Shown here in pieces: positions 1 through 9,138 of a stretch of 41,096 nt of DNA (the stretch's first letter is position 1; each line of letters starts with the position of its first letter). The position numbers and the translations under genes were made by a program. Below the pieces are notes generated by a model. The model worked only from the letters and a program-made list of their open reading frames with translations. It made no database searches and was not told the origin of the DNA. Location: the NCBI GenBank assembly GCA_020881235.1, contig JAJIYK010000024.1, positions 1 through 41,096 on the forward strand. Reading direction: 5' to 3'. The stretch is from Rickettsia endosymbiont of Oxypoda opaca. Lineage in GTDB: Bacteria > Pseudomonadota > Alphaproteobacteria > Rickettsiales > Rickettsiaceae.

Positions 1-100
1 AAGGAGCGTGGCAATCCAGGAAAATAATAAATTTCATAGCACTTTTTGTCATTTTTTTCCTAGATTGCCCCGGATATAGCTAGCATCTCCTCGCAATGAC
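1..100. repeat. Family B palindromic repeat, left end cut by window
   Basis: This is an inverted repeat built around GCGTGGCAATC at the left and GATTGCC at the right, ending in CTCGCAATGAC. It matches the repeats at 12644-12759 and 35887-35996. The expected left end (GTCATTGCGAGCGACTGAA) would lie outside the window. Confidence 0.8.
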
Positions 101-108
101 GATTTTTG

Positions 109-146
109 CAACGTTCGTACAACACAGGGTCAAGCCACGGTATGAC
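109..146. repeat. Partial family A repeat arm
   Basis: This is one arm of the common core (GTCAAGCCACGGTATGAC) preceded by the variant tail AACGTTCGTAC. The same tail recurs near 13377, 23676, 27832 (inverted) and 32607. It lies just downstream of the uppS stop codon. Confidence 0.7.
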
Positions 147-170
147 AGCTTCTAATTTCTGAGCAGTATT

Positions 171-854
171 TTACCTCTTACCAAAAGTCCTCTTCCTTTT
201 TGAATAATCATTTAATGTCTCTATTATATCATCTTTATTAAAATCAGGCCAATATTTAGGAGAAAAATATAATTCGGCATAAGCAGCTTGCCACAGTAAA
301 AAATTACTAATTCGTAAAACTCCGCCCGGGCGTAATAATAAATCTACGTCCGGCATTTCCGGATCGTAAAGAGCATTTTTAAAATCATTTTCGGTAATTT
401 CTTTTTTACCGCTAATAATAATTTTTTGACAAGCATCGATTATTTCGTCACGGCTACCATAGCTAAAAGCTATACATACCGTTATTTTATTATTAGCTTT
501 TGTTAATTCTATTGCATCTTTTATTTGTTTTTGCAAAAGAGGGCTTAAACGCTCAAGTCGCCCTATTACTTTTATTCTAACACCTTCTTTATGAAGAGTA
601 TTTACTTCCTTTGTTAAATACACACCTAATAACTTTATTAAAAAAGCAATTTCCGACTCTGATCGCTGCCAATTTTCCGAAGAAAAAGTATATAAGGTTA
701 CGTAAGGTATTTTGAGCTTAATAAGCTCCGGTAGCAGCTCACGGATTTTATTAGCTCCGACTCGGTGACCTTCCGCTTTAGGTAAGTTATGCTGTGCTGC
801 CCAACGAGCATTCCCGTCCATGATAATTGCTAAGTGTTTTATATTTATAACCAT
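171..854 (-). CDS. uppS: Isoprenyl transferase (undecaprenyl diphosphate synthase)
   Basis: This is a cis-prenyltransferase that extends farnesyl diphosphate with isopentenyl diphosphate to make the C55 lipid carrier for peptidoglycan and O-antigen. The 227 residues are close to the usual family length. The diphosphate-binding motif DGNARWA is at residues 13-19, and the C-terminal signature RISNFLLWQAAYAELYF carries the expected metal-binding Glu. The preceding loop reads RPGGV where most family members have RxGGE, an unusual change at a conserved site. The ATG start sits just before the motif. Rickettsia are thought to lack a complete isoprenoid precursor pathway and to take precursors from the host, so this enzyme probably works on imported substrate. 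It is flanked by repeats on both sides, so it may be transcribed alone. Confidence 0.95.
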   Translation of the reverse strand: MVINIKHLAIIMDGNARWAAQHNLPKAEGHRVGANKIRELLPELIKLKIPYVTLYTFSSENWQRSESEIAFLIKLLGVYLTKEVNTLHKEGVRIKVIGRLERLSPLLQKQIKDAIELTKANNKITVCIAFSYGSRDEIIDACQKIIISGKKEITENDFKNALYDPEMPDVDLLLRPGGVLRISNFLLWQAAYAELYFSPKYWPDFNKDDIIETLNDYSKRKRTFGKR

Positions 855-905
855 TGTAATTTATATTTTTAAAGAGTAACAATAAATCCGTCATTCCTGC
901 GGGGT

Positions 906-1074
906 ATTGTTGTATGGCTCGAATTTTTGCAAAGCATATGGTGTCATACCGTGGCTTGACCACGGTATCCAGAAAAAACCTTAATAAAAAGACTGGATGC
1001 CGTGATCAAGGAACTAGAATGACACCATACTTGTAATAACCATAATACGGTAAATTATGAGCCACGCAACAACG
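906..1074. repeat. Full family A palindromic element
   Basis: The outer inverted termini ATTGTTGTATGGCTC and GAGCCACGCAACAACG enclose a core. The left core arm is at 943-972 (CCGTGG/CCACGG hairpin) and the right arm at 993-1023. The right arm carries the recurrent variant GGAACTAGAATGAC. The element separates uppS from the histidine kinase gene. Confidence 0.85.
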
Positions 1075-1096
1075 TCTTTAGTCGGTCACAATGACG

Positions 1097-2443
1097 TTAG
1101 TGATATATTGGCAATTCTATTCTAACCGACAATCCGCCTAAATCCCTACTATCCTCCAAGTAAATAAATCCTTTATGATTATTTATTATTTCGCGAGTTA
1201 TAGCAAGGCCAAACCCGACGCTACCTGAATCGTCAAGATGCCTTGCCTTATCGGAGCGATAAAAAGGCTTAAAAACAAACGGTTTTTCTTCATCACTTAT
1301 GCCGATGCCGTTATCTTCAATTCTTATTGTTACTAAAGAAGAATGAGACTGCATTGATATTTTTATTTTAGTTGAGTATTTTATAGCGTTACCGATTAAA
1401 TTTGCCAAGGCTCTTTCAAAAGAATTTGGTTTAATTTGTATTTGCATATTATTTATATTATCTAAATTTATTAATTCTATATCTATATGCGACCATTTAT
1501 TTAAAAAAGAGGCAATCCACGAATAAATAAAAACTACTTCAAATTCTTCGGTATTTTTACCTTTGGCAAAATCAAGATAAGAATTGATCATTTGCTGCAT
1601 GGTTAATATATCTAGCTTTAATCCTTCTGTTTCTTCAGAAATTTCCATTAATTCTAGTTGTAATTTCATCCGAGTCAAAGGAGTACGTAAATCGTGCGAA
1701 ATCATAGCCAGCATATTAGTTCTTTTGGTAATTTGCTTTTCAATACGATTTTTCATTTTTAAAAAAGCAAGTCCGGCTTTTTTTATTTCTAAAGCACCGG
1801 AGGGCTTAAAGTTTTTGGTCTTTTGGACTCCACGACCGAATTCATCAGCGGCATCAGCTAAAGCTAAAATTGATTTTATTTGATTTTTGGAAAAAATTAT
1901 AGATACGGTAAGTAAGACGATAGTTAAAAATATTAACCATAAAACAAAAATATATACTGTCGGGTTAAGTAATAATTTTGCCGGAAAAGTAATGTGTAAT
2001 ACGCCTGAAGCTAGTTGAAAAGATGCTTCTATTTTATGGTCGTTATTTAATTTAACAATATTTTTTTCGGTGATTTTGGCGTTTAAAATATTTTTAAAAA
2101 TTTCTAACGATTCGTTTAATTTCGGTTGCTTTGCAGGCAACTTGGCATTTGGCTGAAATTGATATGACAAACTAAGGTAATTTTCCTCTAACTGTGTTTT
2201 TTTTCGACCGCTATCTTTATATTCTTTAATTAAAGATTCTATTTCGTTAATAATAATCGTACTGGTATAATATGAAACATTGTACCAATGGCGATCATAA
2301 AATAAAAATATTGCTAAAAGTTGACCTATTAAAATCGGAATAATTATAATAAGCATAAAACGTGCAAATAACGTTTTAGGTAAAGCATATTTCAAGAAGC
2401 TTGATTCAAGCGAATTTTTAGATATAAAGTGCATAACCCTCAT
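1097..2443 (-). CDS. envZ: EnvZ-like sensor histidine kinase
   Basis: This is a membrane histidine kinase, the partner of the response regulator encoded just upstream. Transmembrane segments lie at about residues 28-49 and 161-184, with a periplasmic loop of about 110 residues and a HAMP-like linker. The phosphoacceptor is His250 in MISHDLRTPLTR, nearly identical to the EnvZ H-box. It is followed by the N box (LANLIGNAIKYS), G1 (EDNGIGIS), F box (FKPFYRSD) and G2 (GFGLAI). The 448-residue length is typical of the family. Its start overlaps the regulator stop by 26 bp, which implies co-translation. The signal it senses cannot be told from sequence. The family is known for osmotic or envelope sensing, but that role is inferred here. 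Confidence 0.9.
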   Translation of the reverse strand: MRVMHFISKNSLESSFLKYALPKTLFARFMLIIIIPILIGQLLAIFLFYDRHWYNVSYYTSTIIINEIESLIKEYKDSGRKKTQLEENYLSLSYQFQPNAKLPAKQPKLNESLEIFKNILNAKITEKNIVKLNNDHKIEASFQLASGVLHITFPAKLLLNPTVYIFVLWLIFLTIVLLTVSIIFSKNQIKSILALADAADEFGRGVQKTKNFKPSGALEIKKAGLAFLKMKNRIEKQITKRTNMLAMISHDLRTPLTRMKLQLELMEISEETEGLKLDILTMQQMINSYLDFAKGKNTEEFEVVFIYSWIASFLNKWSHIDIELINLDNINNMQIQIKPNSFERALANLIGNAIKYSTKIKISMQSHSSLVTIRIEDNGIGISDEEKPFVFKPFYRSDKARHLDDSGSVGFGLAITREIINNHKGFIYLEDSRDLGGLSVRIELPIYH

Positions 2444-3098
2444 TCCGCACGGTTTTTAAATATCTAGGTTCCTTGGGGTTATCTTCAATTTTACTTCTAA
2501 TCCTAGTAATTTGTACGTCAATAGAACGCAAGCTAAGTCCGCCCATTATTTTGGATAATTCATCACGTGATATTGCTTTTCCCGTACGCTCTATTAGTAT
2601 TTCAAGTAATTTTTGTTCGGTTGAGCTTAAGGGGATTAGCTGATCGTCTTTAATAAATTCTTTGGTATCAAAGTTATAATAATTATTACCGAATTTTTTT
2701 ATATTTTTTTCTTTTTTATACGTGTTATAATTATTAATTAAATTATTTATTCGCAGTAATAGCTCTCTTGGCTCAAAGGGTTTTGTTAGATAGTCCGAAG
2801 CTCCGGCTTCTAAGCCCTTAACTCGATCGTCAGGTTCGGATAAAGCCGTTAACATAACAATCGGTATAGTATTGCCGGCATCCCTGATAGTTTCGGCGAA
2901 ATCAAGCCCGGTTATTTCAGGTAGCATGACATCAAGAATGATTAAATCATAATTAGAATGTACAAGTAAATTTTTAGCTTCAATAACAGATTCTGCTGTT
3001 GATACTAAAAAATCATTTTTATGTAAAAATTTCTTCAAAAGTGCTAATATTCTGTTATCATCATCGACAATTAAAATATGAGCTTTATATTCTTTCAT
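2418..3098 (-). CDS. ompR: OmpR-family response regulator
   Basis: This is a two-domain response regulator. The receiver domain (about residues 6-120) has the acidic pocket VDDD at 11-14, the phosphorylation site Asp56 in LIILDVMLP, Thr84 and Lys106 in LTKPFEP. The C-terminal winged-helix DNA-binding domain ends in the typical TVRNEGYALYI. It overlaps the downstream kinase gene and is the first gene of the pair, so it likely receives phosphate from that kinase. Its target genes are not visible here. It is divergent from ilvE, with about 50 AT-rich bases between them that must hold both promoters. Confidence 0.93.
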   Translation of the reverse strand: MKEYKAHILIVDDDNRILALLKKFLHKNDFLVSTAESVIEAKNLLVHSNYDLIILDVMLPEITGLDFAETIRDAGNTIPIVMLTALSEPDDRVKGLEAGASDYLTKPFEPRELLLRINNLINNYNTYKKEKNIKKFGNNYYNFDTKEFIKDDQLIPLSSTEQKLLEILIERTGKAISRDELSKIMGGLSLRSIDVQITRIRSKIEDNPKEPRYLKTVRNEGYALYI

Positions 3099-3157
3099 AA
3101 TTAAAACGTTATAGGGTTTAATTTTTTTAAGTTTAATCTAATTAAGGTTTATTGACA

Positions 3158-4045
3158 ATGACAATTCTACAAGAACAGCCTGTTTATCTAGAACAATCTG
3201 CCGGTTATATATGGATTAACGGTAAGTTAATTTCTTGCCTTGATGCCAAAATTAATGTTTTAACGCATAGTTTACATTATTCAGGAGCAGTATTTGAAGG
3301 GGAAAGAGCTTATAACGGAAAAGTTTTTAAGCTAAAAGAACATACGATAAGGCTGATAAAATCAGCAGAAGCTTTAAAGTTACAAGTTCCTTACAGTGTT
3401 GATGAGATTATAGAAGCACATAAATTAGTTATTGAAAAGAATAATATTAAAGATGCTTATGTAAGACCGCTTATTTGGTGTGGTAGTGAGTCGATGAATA
3501 TTAGTCATGAAAGTTTAAGTGTTAATGTGATGGTTGTTGCTATTCCTTCGGAGCCGAGATTCCCAGCAGAAGGAATAAATGTGCATATTAGCCGCTGGCG
3601 TAAAGCATCACCGGATAGTTTACCGCCACAATGCAAAGGGGCAGGACATTATAGTGCGATGATAGTAAGTATAAGAGAAGCTACAGCCCTTGGCTATGAC
3701 GATGCAATTTTACTGGACTTTCGTGGATATATTGCCGAATTTACCAGTAGTAATATTTTTTTTGTTAAAGATAATACATTATACACCCCTATAGCCGATG
3801 CTTTTTTAAATGGTATAACCCGCCAAACTATTATTGAAATTGCTAAAAAATTAGGGATAGAAGCTAAAGAAGAATATATAAAATTAGAAGATATAGAAAA
3901 TTTTACCGAATGTTTTGCCACAGGTACGGCTGTTGAAATACAAAAAATTCGTTCTATAGATTTGGGAAATAAAAAAATAACTTTTAAGGATCACAAAATT
4001 ACCGACTCTTTAAAAAAAGAATACGATAAATTAGTACGTGAGTAA
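3158..4045 (+). CDS. ilvE: Branched-chain amino acid aminotransferase
   Basis: This is a PLP-dependent fold-type IV aminotransferase that interconverts leucine, isoleucine or valine with their 2-oxo acids, using glutamate. The PLP lysine is in [12 protein letters not shown] (Lys162 counting from the upstream TTG, Lys160 here). The family segments [12 protein letters not shown] and [14 protein letters not shown] are present. I chose the ATG; an in-frame TTG six bases upstream sits nearer to an AAGG and is a real alternative. Rickettsia are not known to make branched-chain amino acids from scratch, so the enzyme may recycle host-derived 2-oxo acids or balance amino donors. A D-amino-acid transaminase is the other fold member, but the overall match favours IlvE. 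Confidence 0.92.
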   Translation: MTILQEQPVYLEQSAGYIWINGKLISCLDAKINVLTHSLHYSGAVFEGERAYNGKVFKLKEHTIRLIKSAEALKLQVPYSVDEIIEAHKLVIEKNNIKDAYVRPLIWCGSESMNISHESLSVNVMVVAIPSEPRFPAEGINVHISRWRKASPDSLPPQCKGAGHYSAMIVSIREATALGYDDAILLDFRGYIAEFTSSNIFFVKDNTLYTPIADAFLNGITRQTIIEIAKKLGIEAKEEYIKLEDIENFTECFATGTAVEIQKIRSIDLGNKKITFKDHKITDSLKKEYDKLVRE

Positions 4046-4054
4046 TTAGAGCTT

Positions 4055-4246
4055 GTCATTGCGAGGCGTCTCTTGGCACCGTGACCATCCAGAAAATCAT
4101 AGTCATCCTAAATTTATTTCAGGATCTACTAATGAGATGCACAAAACTTGTTCAGCATGACAAAAAAAGCCTGGATTTTTGCTTTCGCAGGAATGACATC
4201 GAAAATTCGCTCCATGCAACAACACAGGTACAAGCCTCGGGATGAC
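4055..4246. repeat. Mosaic of degraded palindromic repeats
   Basis: The stretch begins with a family B-like GTCATTGCGAG. It continues with a CAGGATCT-type segment and a GCAGGAATGACATCG half of family C. It ends with the outer terminus TCCATGCAACAAC and an A-arm remnant near 4230-4246. No intact palindrome is left, so it looks like several superimposed insertions that have decayed. Confidence 0.6.
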
Positions 4247-4287
4247 TCTGTTTTATATTAGGAGCATTCTATAAAATTATTATACCA

Positions 4288-6000
4288 ATGAAAAAAAAGC
4301 TTAAGTTAATATTAGTTATATTTGCGGCATCTCTATTGTTATATACAGCGATATGGTTTGCTATTCTTATTTCTCTATCAAATTCGATTAATCAACAATA
4401 TTCTAACCGCTATATTGACGCAAAAATATTTAATAATAATGAGCAGTATTTTATTAAATTTTCTAAAGTTAGACCGTACGGTTTTCCTTTTAAATTTGCT
4501 ATTGCTATAATTAATTGGTCGGAAGAAAGTAGTACCAGGAAAGTTGAATTTAATTCTCCTATTCATATAGGGTATGATTTATTAACACAACATTTATTCC
4601 TATCTTTTGGCGGGGAGGCGATAGGGCGACATAAACCGGTAGAAAGAGGCTTCGGCGTAAAATTTAATAATAAAGAAAGTATTTTGTCGGCTAAAATCCC
4701 GTTAAGTTTTCAATTATTTAAAATAATCTGGTCTAAAATCTTGGGGCAAAAAAGAGATCTATTTGAAATTATTAATTTAATAGAAATTTTTAAATTTCGT
4801 TCTGATAAAGTAGAGATATTTGATTTAATAGATAACCAAAAGCTTTATGATGAAGATTATACATTATTTTCTTTAGCGTTTGATAAAAGTAAATATTATT
4901 TAGATAAAGGCGATTTTTTGGAGAACATACCGCAAAAGCTAGATATTATTTATTCAACTAAAATATCTGAAAGTAATCTTGAGAATAGAACAATCCCCGC
5001 CGGATTATTATTATATAGATTTGCATGGCCTCATAGCTTTACGTTTGAAAGTAAATTTTATATTAAAACTAAAGCGTTGAATTTTAATGCCAAAAATATT
5101 AACGATTGGTCTAAAGACTTTGAGATAGGGATAGATTATGCTAAAATCATCAATGATATTTGTGAAGGCTCGACGCAATTATTATATAAAGGGGCGGTAG
5201 ATGATTTAGGTAATAATAATATTGTCCTTAAGATTGACTCGCAAATTAAATTAAAGCAAGATTTTATAGAAAAATTATTAAACACTATAAAAACTTATAA
5301 TGATAAGCAAGCCTATTTATTAAAGCTTTCCAAACTCGATAGTGCCAATGAAGAACTTGTATATATTATTAATAATAAGGATAAGTTTGATTTTACTCCT
5401 CTTGAGAATCGAGTGTATGAATTTGCCTTAGATGTTAATTTAGTTACGGAATTAAATAAAGTAACCAGAGCACAAATAAATAATTTAAGCTTATTTTCCG
5501 GCAGCTCCGGTTTTAATTTTACAAATGAGAGTACGGTAAATATACTTAAAAAATCTGTAAGTAAAGGGGTAATAATATTTAATAATTACTTTAAAATAAT
5601 AGATATTTTAGGTGCATATTTTTATAATTTAGGAAAATTTAAAGCTTTTTCCGATGAGAGTAGAGGGTTATATAAAGGTGCTTTAAAATCATTTTTAAGA
5701 ACTATTTCGGATCATCCGGATTCTAACTCAACTGATATAAGCTTTGAGTATGAATTAGATTTATCTAACCTAAATAATACCAAAATAGGGATGATTGACG
5801 ATATAAACAAAATTATACCGTTATATTATTTATCGCTATATAAAAGTGCGGTGGAAAAAGTTGAAGTGGGAGATAATATAAAAGAAAAAATGCAGGAATT
5901 AATCCCTGATTTTGCTCAACATCAAAAGATATTAGAGCAATTTAGCTTGCCGCAATTTCAAGAAATTACTCAAAGCCTTTGGGAAGAAATTATAAAATAA
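4288..6000 (+). CDS. DUF2125-like envelope protein
   Basis: This 570-residue protein has an N-terminal signal anchor at residues 5-32 (KLILVIFAASLLLYTAIWFAILISL) followed by a large soluble region with no cysteine-rich or enzymatic motif. The segment VRPYGFPFKFAI shortly after the membrane segment resembles the start of the DUF2125 family of alphaproteobacterial periplasmic proteins. I assign the family from this resemblance only. It is probably anchored in the inner membrane and faces the periplasm. The gene ends 10 bp before the polyprenyl synthase start, so the two are likely co-transcribed. Its function is unknown. Confidence 0.7.
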   Translation: MKKKLKLILVIFAASLLLYTAIWFAILISLSNSINQQYSNRYIDAKIFNNNEQYFIKFSKVRPYGFPFKFAIAIINWSEESSTRKVEFNSPIHIGYDLLTQHLFLSFGGEAIGRHKPVERGFGVKFNNKESILSAKIPLSFQLFKIIWSKILGQKRDLFEIINLIEIFKFRSDKVEIFDLIDNQKLYDEDYTLFSLAFDKSKYYLDKGDFLENIPQKLDIIYSTKISESNLENRTIPAGLLLYRFAWPHSFTFESKFYIKTKALNFNAKNINDWSKDFEIGIDYAKIINDICEGSTQLLYKGAVDDLGNNNIVLKIDSQIKLKQDFIEKLLNTIKTYNDKQAYLLKLSKLDSANEELVYIINNKDKFDFTPLENRVYEFALDVNLVTELNKVTRAQINNLSLFSGSSGFNFTNESTVNILKKSVSKGVIIFNNYFKIIDILGAYFYNLGKFKAFSDESRGLYKGALKSFLRTISDHPDSNSTDISFEYELDLSNLNNTKIGMIDDINKIIPLYYLSLYKSAVEKVEVGDNIKEKMQELIPDFAQHQKILEQFSLPQFQEITQSLWEEIIK

Positions 6001-6010
6001 GGTTTGAAAA

Positions 6011-6994
6011 TTGGATATTATAGAAAAAATACATCACGATTTAAAGGATGAAGTCATTAAGTTAAATAACCTTATTATTAACTGCTTAAAAAGCGATGAG
6101 GAACTAATTGAAAGAGTCGGAAAATATTTATTAGAAGCAGGAGGAAAAAGGATTCGTCCTATCCTTACTATTTTAACTAGTAAAATATTTGATTATCAAG
6201 GTGAGAATCATATAAAACTTGCCGGTGCCGTGGAGTTTATCCATACTGCAACATTGCTACATGATGATGTAGTTGATGATAGCACGATGAGAAGATTCAA
6301 ACCTACGGCAAACGTTATTTGGGGAAGCAAAACGAGTATTTTAGTCGGTGATTTTCTTTTTAGTCAATCATTTAAGTTAATGGTAGCTTCGGGCTCTATT
6401 CGGGCTATGGAAGTTTTATCACAAGCATCGGCAATTATTTCCGAAGGAGAAGTAGCACAGCTGGTAAAACTTAATGAGCGCCGAATTATCACGAGAGAAG
6501 AATATCATGAAATAGTACACTCAAAAACTGCCGAGTTATTTGGAGCTTCCTGTTCGGTAGGTGCTATTATTGCAGGGCAACCTAGTTCTGTCTCTACTAT
6601 AATGCAAAATTTTGGCAAGTTGTTAGGTAACATATTCCAAGTCATCGATGATTTACTTGATTATCTAGGAAATAGCCAGCAAGTAGGGAAAAATATCGGT
6701 GATGATTTTTTAGAAGGAAAAGTTACGCTACCGCTGATTTTTTTATATGAAAAATTAGATAATGAAGGAAGGCTAAAGCTTGAAAATATGATTAAAGCGG
6801 ATAAACGCACCAATGATGAATTTCAAGAAATACAGAATTTAATAATAGAAAATGAGATAAAACAGCAAATTATAAATTATTTAAGTCTGTTAGAAGACGA
6901 AGCAAATAAATTATTAACACAAATCACACAGCAAAATATTTATAAAGATTATCTTTCTTCTCTTATTAAATTTATTTCAAGTAGATCGTATTAG
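6011..6994 (+). CDS. ispB: Polyprenyl (octaprenyl-type) diphosphate synthase
   Basis: This trans-prenyltransferase makes a long all-trans polyprenyl diphosphate, most likely the ubiquinone side chain. The first aspartate-rich motif is LLHDDVVDDS (Asp85, 86, 89 and 90), followed by MRR, and the second is IDDLLDY (Asp213, 214 and 217). The GGKRIRP substrate site is at residues 44-50. The 327-residue length is normal. Translation begins at TTG 6011, with only a weak purine stretch upstream. Chain length cannot be read from sequence, so octaprenyl is an inference from relatives. It links to the UbiH-like hydroxylase and to complex I elsewhere in the window. Confidence 0.9.
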   Translation: MDIIEKIHHDLKDEVIKLNNLIINCLKSDEELIERVGKYLLEAGGKRIRPILTILTSKIFDYQGENHIKLAGAVEFIHTATLLHDDVVDDSTMRRFKPTANVIWGSKTSILVGDFLFSQSFKLMVASGSIRAMEVLSQASAIISEGEVAQLVKLNERRIITREEYHEIVHSKTAELFGASCSVGAIIAGQPSSVSTIMQNFGKLLGNIFQVIDDLLDYLGNSQQVGKNIGDDFLEGKVTLPLIFLYEKLDNEGRLKLENMIKADKRTNDEFQEIQNLIIENEIKQQIINYLSLLEDEANKLLTQITQQNIYKDYLSSLIKFISSRSY

Positions 6995-7012
6995 TAGACT
7001 TTAAATTTAAAA

Positions 7013-7074
7013 TATGATATAAGACAAAGATAATATGGTATCATAGGGATATGGCTTAAGTATAAGAATATCCC
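7013..7074 (+). promoter_or_regulatory. Inverted repeats upstream of antitoxin gene (possible operator)
   Basis: There are two short inverted repeats: TATGATA 7013-7019 with TATCATA 7039-7045, and GGGATAT 7046-7052 with ATATCCC 7068-7074. Ribbon-helix-helix antitoxins usually repress their own promoter through such sites. The position just ahead of the ribosome binding site fits, but the role is inferred. Confidence 0.4.
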
Positions 7075-7102
7075 AATTAGGAAGAAACCCTAAGGAGTTT
7101 AT

Positions 7103-7336
7103 GTGAGAACTATTATTGATATAGCTGATTCGCAAATTAAAATTCTAGATCAACTATCCCAGAAAAAAAAAGTAGCGAGAGCTGACATTATAAGGCAAGC
7201 TTTAGCTGATTATATTGCTAACTATAATCAGAGTAAAAAAGGCTTTGATGCTGCTTTTGGACTTTGGAAGGATAAAAATCTAGATAGTTTAGAGTATCAG
7301 GCTAAATTACGTAATGAGTGGAACAACAAAAGCTAG
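7103..7336 (+). CDS. Orphan VapB-like ribbon-helix-helix antitoxin
   Basis: This 77-residue protein has an N-terminal ribbon-helix-helix fold (RTIIDIADSQIKILDQLS, then ARADIIRQALADYI). Its C-terminal tail, GFDAAFGLWKDKNLDSLEYQAKLRNEW, is the type that wraps a PIN-domain VapC toxin. Translation starts at GTG 7103, with AAGGAG 5 bases upstream; the ATG at 7101 is out of frame. A VapC gene would normally overlap or follow directly. Here the next gene lies on the opposite strand 2 bp away, and no PIN ORF is present. It is therefore an orphan that may repress itself, neutralise a toxin encoded elsewhere, or be a decaying remnant. Confidence 0.8.
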   Translation: MRTIIDIADSQIKILDQLSQKKKVARADIIRQALADYIANYNQSKKGFDAAFGLWKDKNLDSLEYQAKLRNEWNNKS

Positions 7337-7338
7337 AA

Positions 7339-8514
7339 TTAAAAAATGTCACCTTTCCATAATCTATCTAAAAATTCTTTGATAGGTAATATATTAATTT
7401 CCTGGGCTTCTAAATATATTTTTCTTGGAGCTTCTTCTAAGCAGATAATATAGCCTTTATCAAGCTTATGCTCTTCCATAAAAGCTTTCATTCCTCGAAG
7501 TTCGCTTTTATGTAAATTTGAAGATATTTTTACTTCAATTGCTAACGGTTTGCTTTTTATAGTACTAATTATAAAATCAATTTCTAAACCTGTTTTAGTA
7601 CGCCAGTAATTTATACGATGATCTAAATCATTTAAACTTATATATGCTTTTAATTCCGTAAATACATAATGTTCTAGTGCTTTACCTGCCGCTGCACCTT
7701 TTAGATCATCAAAATTATTTTCCGTGATATTACTTGCTACTCCTACATCAAAAAAATAAAATTTAGGAGTTGATGATATAATTTCTCGATTAACTTTTTT
7801 TGTATATGGATAAATCAAATATCCAACCAACGTATCAATAAGTATTTGATAATATTCTTTAACTGTTTTAGCATCAATATAGCAATCACGAGCAATATTA
7901 GAATAATTTAATAACTCTCCATGAGAGAAAGCCGTGCTATCCATAAACCTACTAAATGCAGTAATATTGCGTACCAGTCCTTCGGCACGTATTTCATTAG
8001 TTAGATAATCTTCCACATATGCTTTAAGTAATTTACGTGGGTTATTGTTGATAAAATGTAATGGAATTAAACCATGATTAAATATTCTCAAAAGATTAAA
8101 TTCTTCTTTTATTTCCGGATATACTAAAGGATAAAAATGATACTTTATAGCTCTACCGCCAAGTAAGTTTGTACCGGATGATCGTAACTTCCTACTACTT
8201 GAACCGCATAAAATGAAATAACTATCTGTATTTTCTATAAGCCAATGGATTTCATCAAGTAATGCCGGTACTTTTTGTATTTCATCGACTATTATAGGGA
8301 AAGTAAGTTTTTGTGTATCTAATGCTAAAATTTCTTCCCGAAATATGGATGGTTGTTTTAGATATTTAAATTGCAAATCAGTTTTTAATAAATCATAATA
8401 TACTGCCTCAGGATATAGATTTTTTAAATAAGTTGATTTTCCTACTTTCCTTGCTCCCCATAGAAAAGCTGTTTGTTTCTTTTCCAAATGTAATTTTAAA
8501 TATCTATTATACAT
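7339..8514 (-). CDS. AAA ATPase with C-terminal DUF4143 domain
   Basis: This 391-residue protein has an N-terminal AAA_14-type ATPase. Walker A is GARKVGKST (residues 20-28), Walker B is PIIVDEIQ (73-80) and a sensor-like segment is FILCGSSSRK (100-109). The C-terminal DUF4143 domain has Glu311-Ile-Asp313 and Glu327-Val-Lys329 in a pattern like PD-(D/E)XK nucleases. Such ATPases are common in accessory regions of bacteria and archaea, and their cellular role is not settled. It converges on the antitoxin gene with a 2-bp gap. Its upstream region carries repeated operator-like sequences, suggesting autonomous control. It looks intact. Confidence 0.85.
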   Translation of the reverse strand: MYNRYLKLHLEKKQTAFLWGARKVGKSTYLKNLYPEAVYYDLLKTDLQFKYLKQPSIFREEILALDTQKLTFPIIVDEIQKVPALLDEIHWLIENTDSYFILCGSSSRKLRSSGTNLLGGRAIKYHFYPLVYPEIKEEFNLLRIFNHGLIPLHFINNNPRKLLKAYVEDYLTNEIRAEGLVRNITAFSRFMDSTAFSHGELLNYSNIARDCYIDAKTVKEYYQILIDTLVGYLIYPYTKKVNREIISSTPKFYFFDVGVASNITENNFDDLKGAAAGKALEHYVFTELKAYISLNDLDHRINYWRTKTGLEIDFIISTIKSKPLAIEVKISSNLHKSELRGMKAFMEEHKLDKGYIICLEEAPRKIYLEAQEINILPIKEFLDRLWKGDIF

Positions 8515-8521
8515 ATTATGC

Positions 8522-8570
8522 TAACTTATTAGGAGTTAATTCCTAATTAGTATAACTTATTAGGAGTTAA
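8522..8570 (-). promoter_or_regulatory. Direct repeats and palindrome at the ATPase promoter
   Basis: TAACTTATTAGGAGTTAA occurs exactly twice, at 8522-8539 and 8553-8570. Between and overlapping them lies the palindrome TTAGGAGTTAATTCCTAA (8529-8546). On the minus strand a TATACT that could serve as a -10 lies between the repeats. The arrangement looks like a repressor-binding region, and the regulator is unknown. Confidence 0.5.
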
Positions 8571-8598
8571 GTCCAGAATTTTCTTAATAAGATAATTG

Positions 8599-9138
8599 TT
8601 ATAGTCTTGTTAAATCAAGCGGTTCTTTAATAACATAACGCCATAATTTATCTATTCCTTTAGTAATGCCGATACGAGAGGTGATAGAAAAAGAAGTTTC
8701 AAGACCTATATCGCTTACAAAAAATTCATTATTATTAATAATATCACATTTATTATGAGCAATATTAATTCCTAAATATCGACATAATTTACCGGGACCG
8801 TTTAAATGCTGATTTTCGGGTGTGATAATATGGGCACCTCTTATCAAGGTTGCGGCAGGGAAGCCTTCTTGTTCCGTTACGAAATTTAAACAATAATACA
8901 TGCCGTAAATTAGATATACATAACTAAATCCAGGCAAACCAAACATTATATCGGTTCTTTTTGTGCGTCCTCTTGCAGCATGACAAGCAGGATCATCCTG
9001 CCCGATATAGCTTTCCGTCTCGGTAATAATAGCTTTTTTCCCTTGAAAATATAATAATTTCCCCAGTAATTCTTGACTTACTATATTAGTATCTCGAGCG
9101 AAAAAATCACGGGTTAGGGGGATTAGATTATTATTCAT
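8599..9138 (-). CDS. mpg: 3-methyladenine DNA glycosylase (AAG/MPG family)
   Basis: This base-excision repair enzyme removes alkylated purines such as 3-methyladenine. The catalytic signature ITETESY has Glu42 and Tyr44 in the positions of human Glu125 and Tyr127. The family segments [18 protein letters not shown] and [15 protein letters not shown] are present. The 179-residue length is near the short bacterial forms. The start codon overlaps the yidD stop (ATGA at 9135-9138), so translation is probably coupled to yidD. Confidence 0.92.
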   Translation of the reverse strand: MNNNLIPLTRDFFARDTNIVSQELLGKLLYFQGKKAIITETESYIGQDDPACHAARGRTKRTDIMFGLPGFSYVYLIYGMYYCLNFVTEQEGFPAATLIRGAHIITPENQHLNGPGKLCRYLGINIAHNKCDIINNNEFFVSDIGLETSFSITSRIGITKGIDKLWRYVIKEPLDLTRL

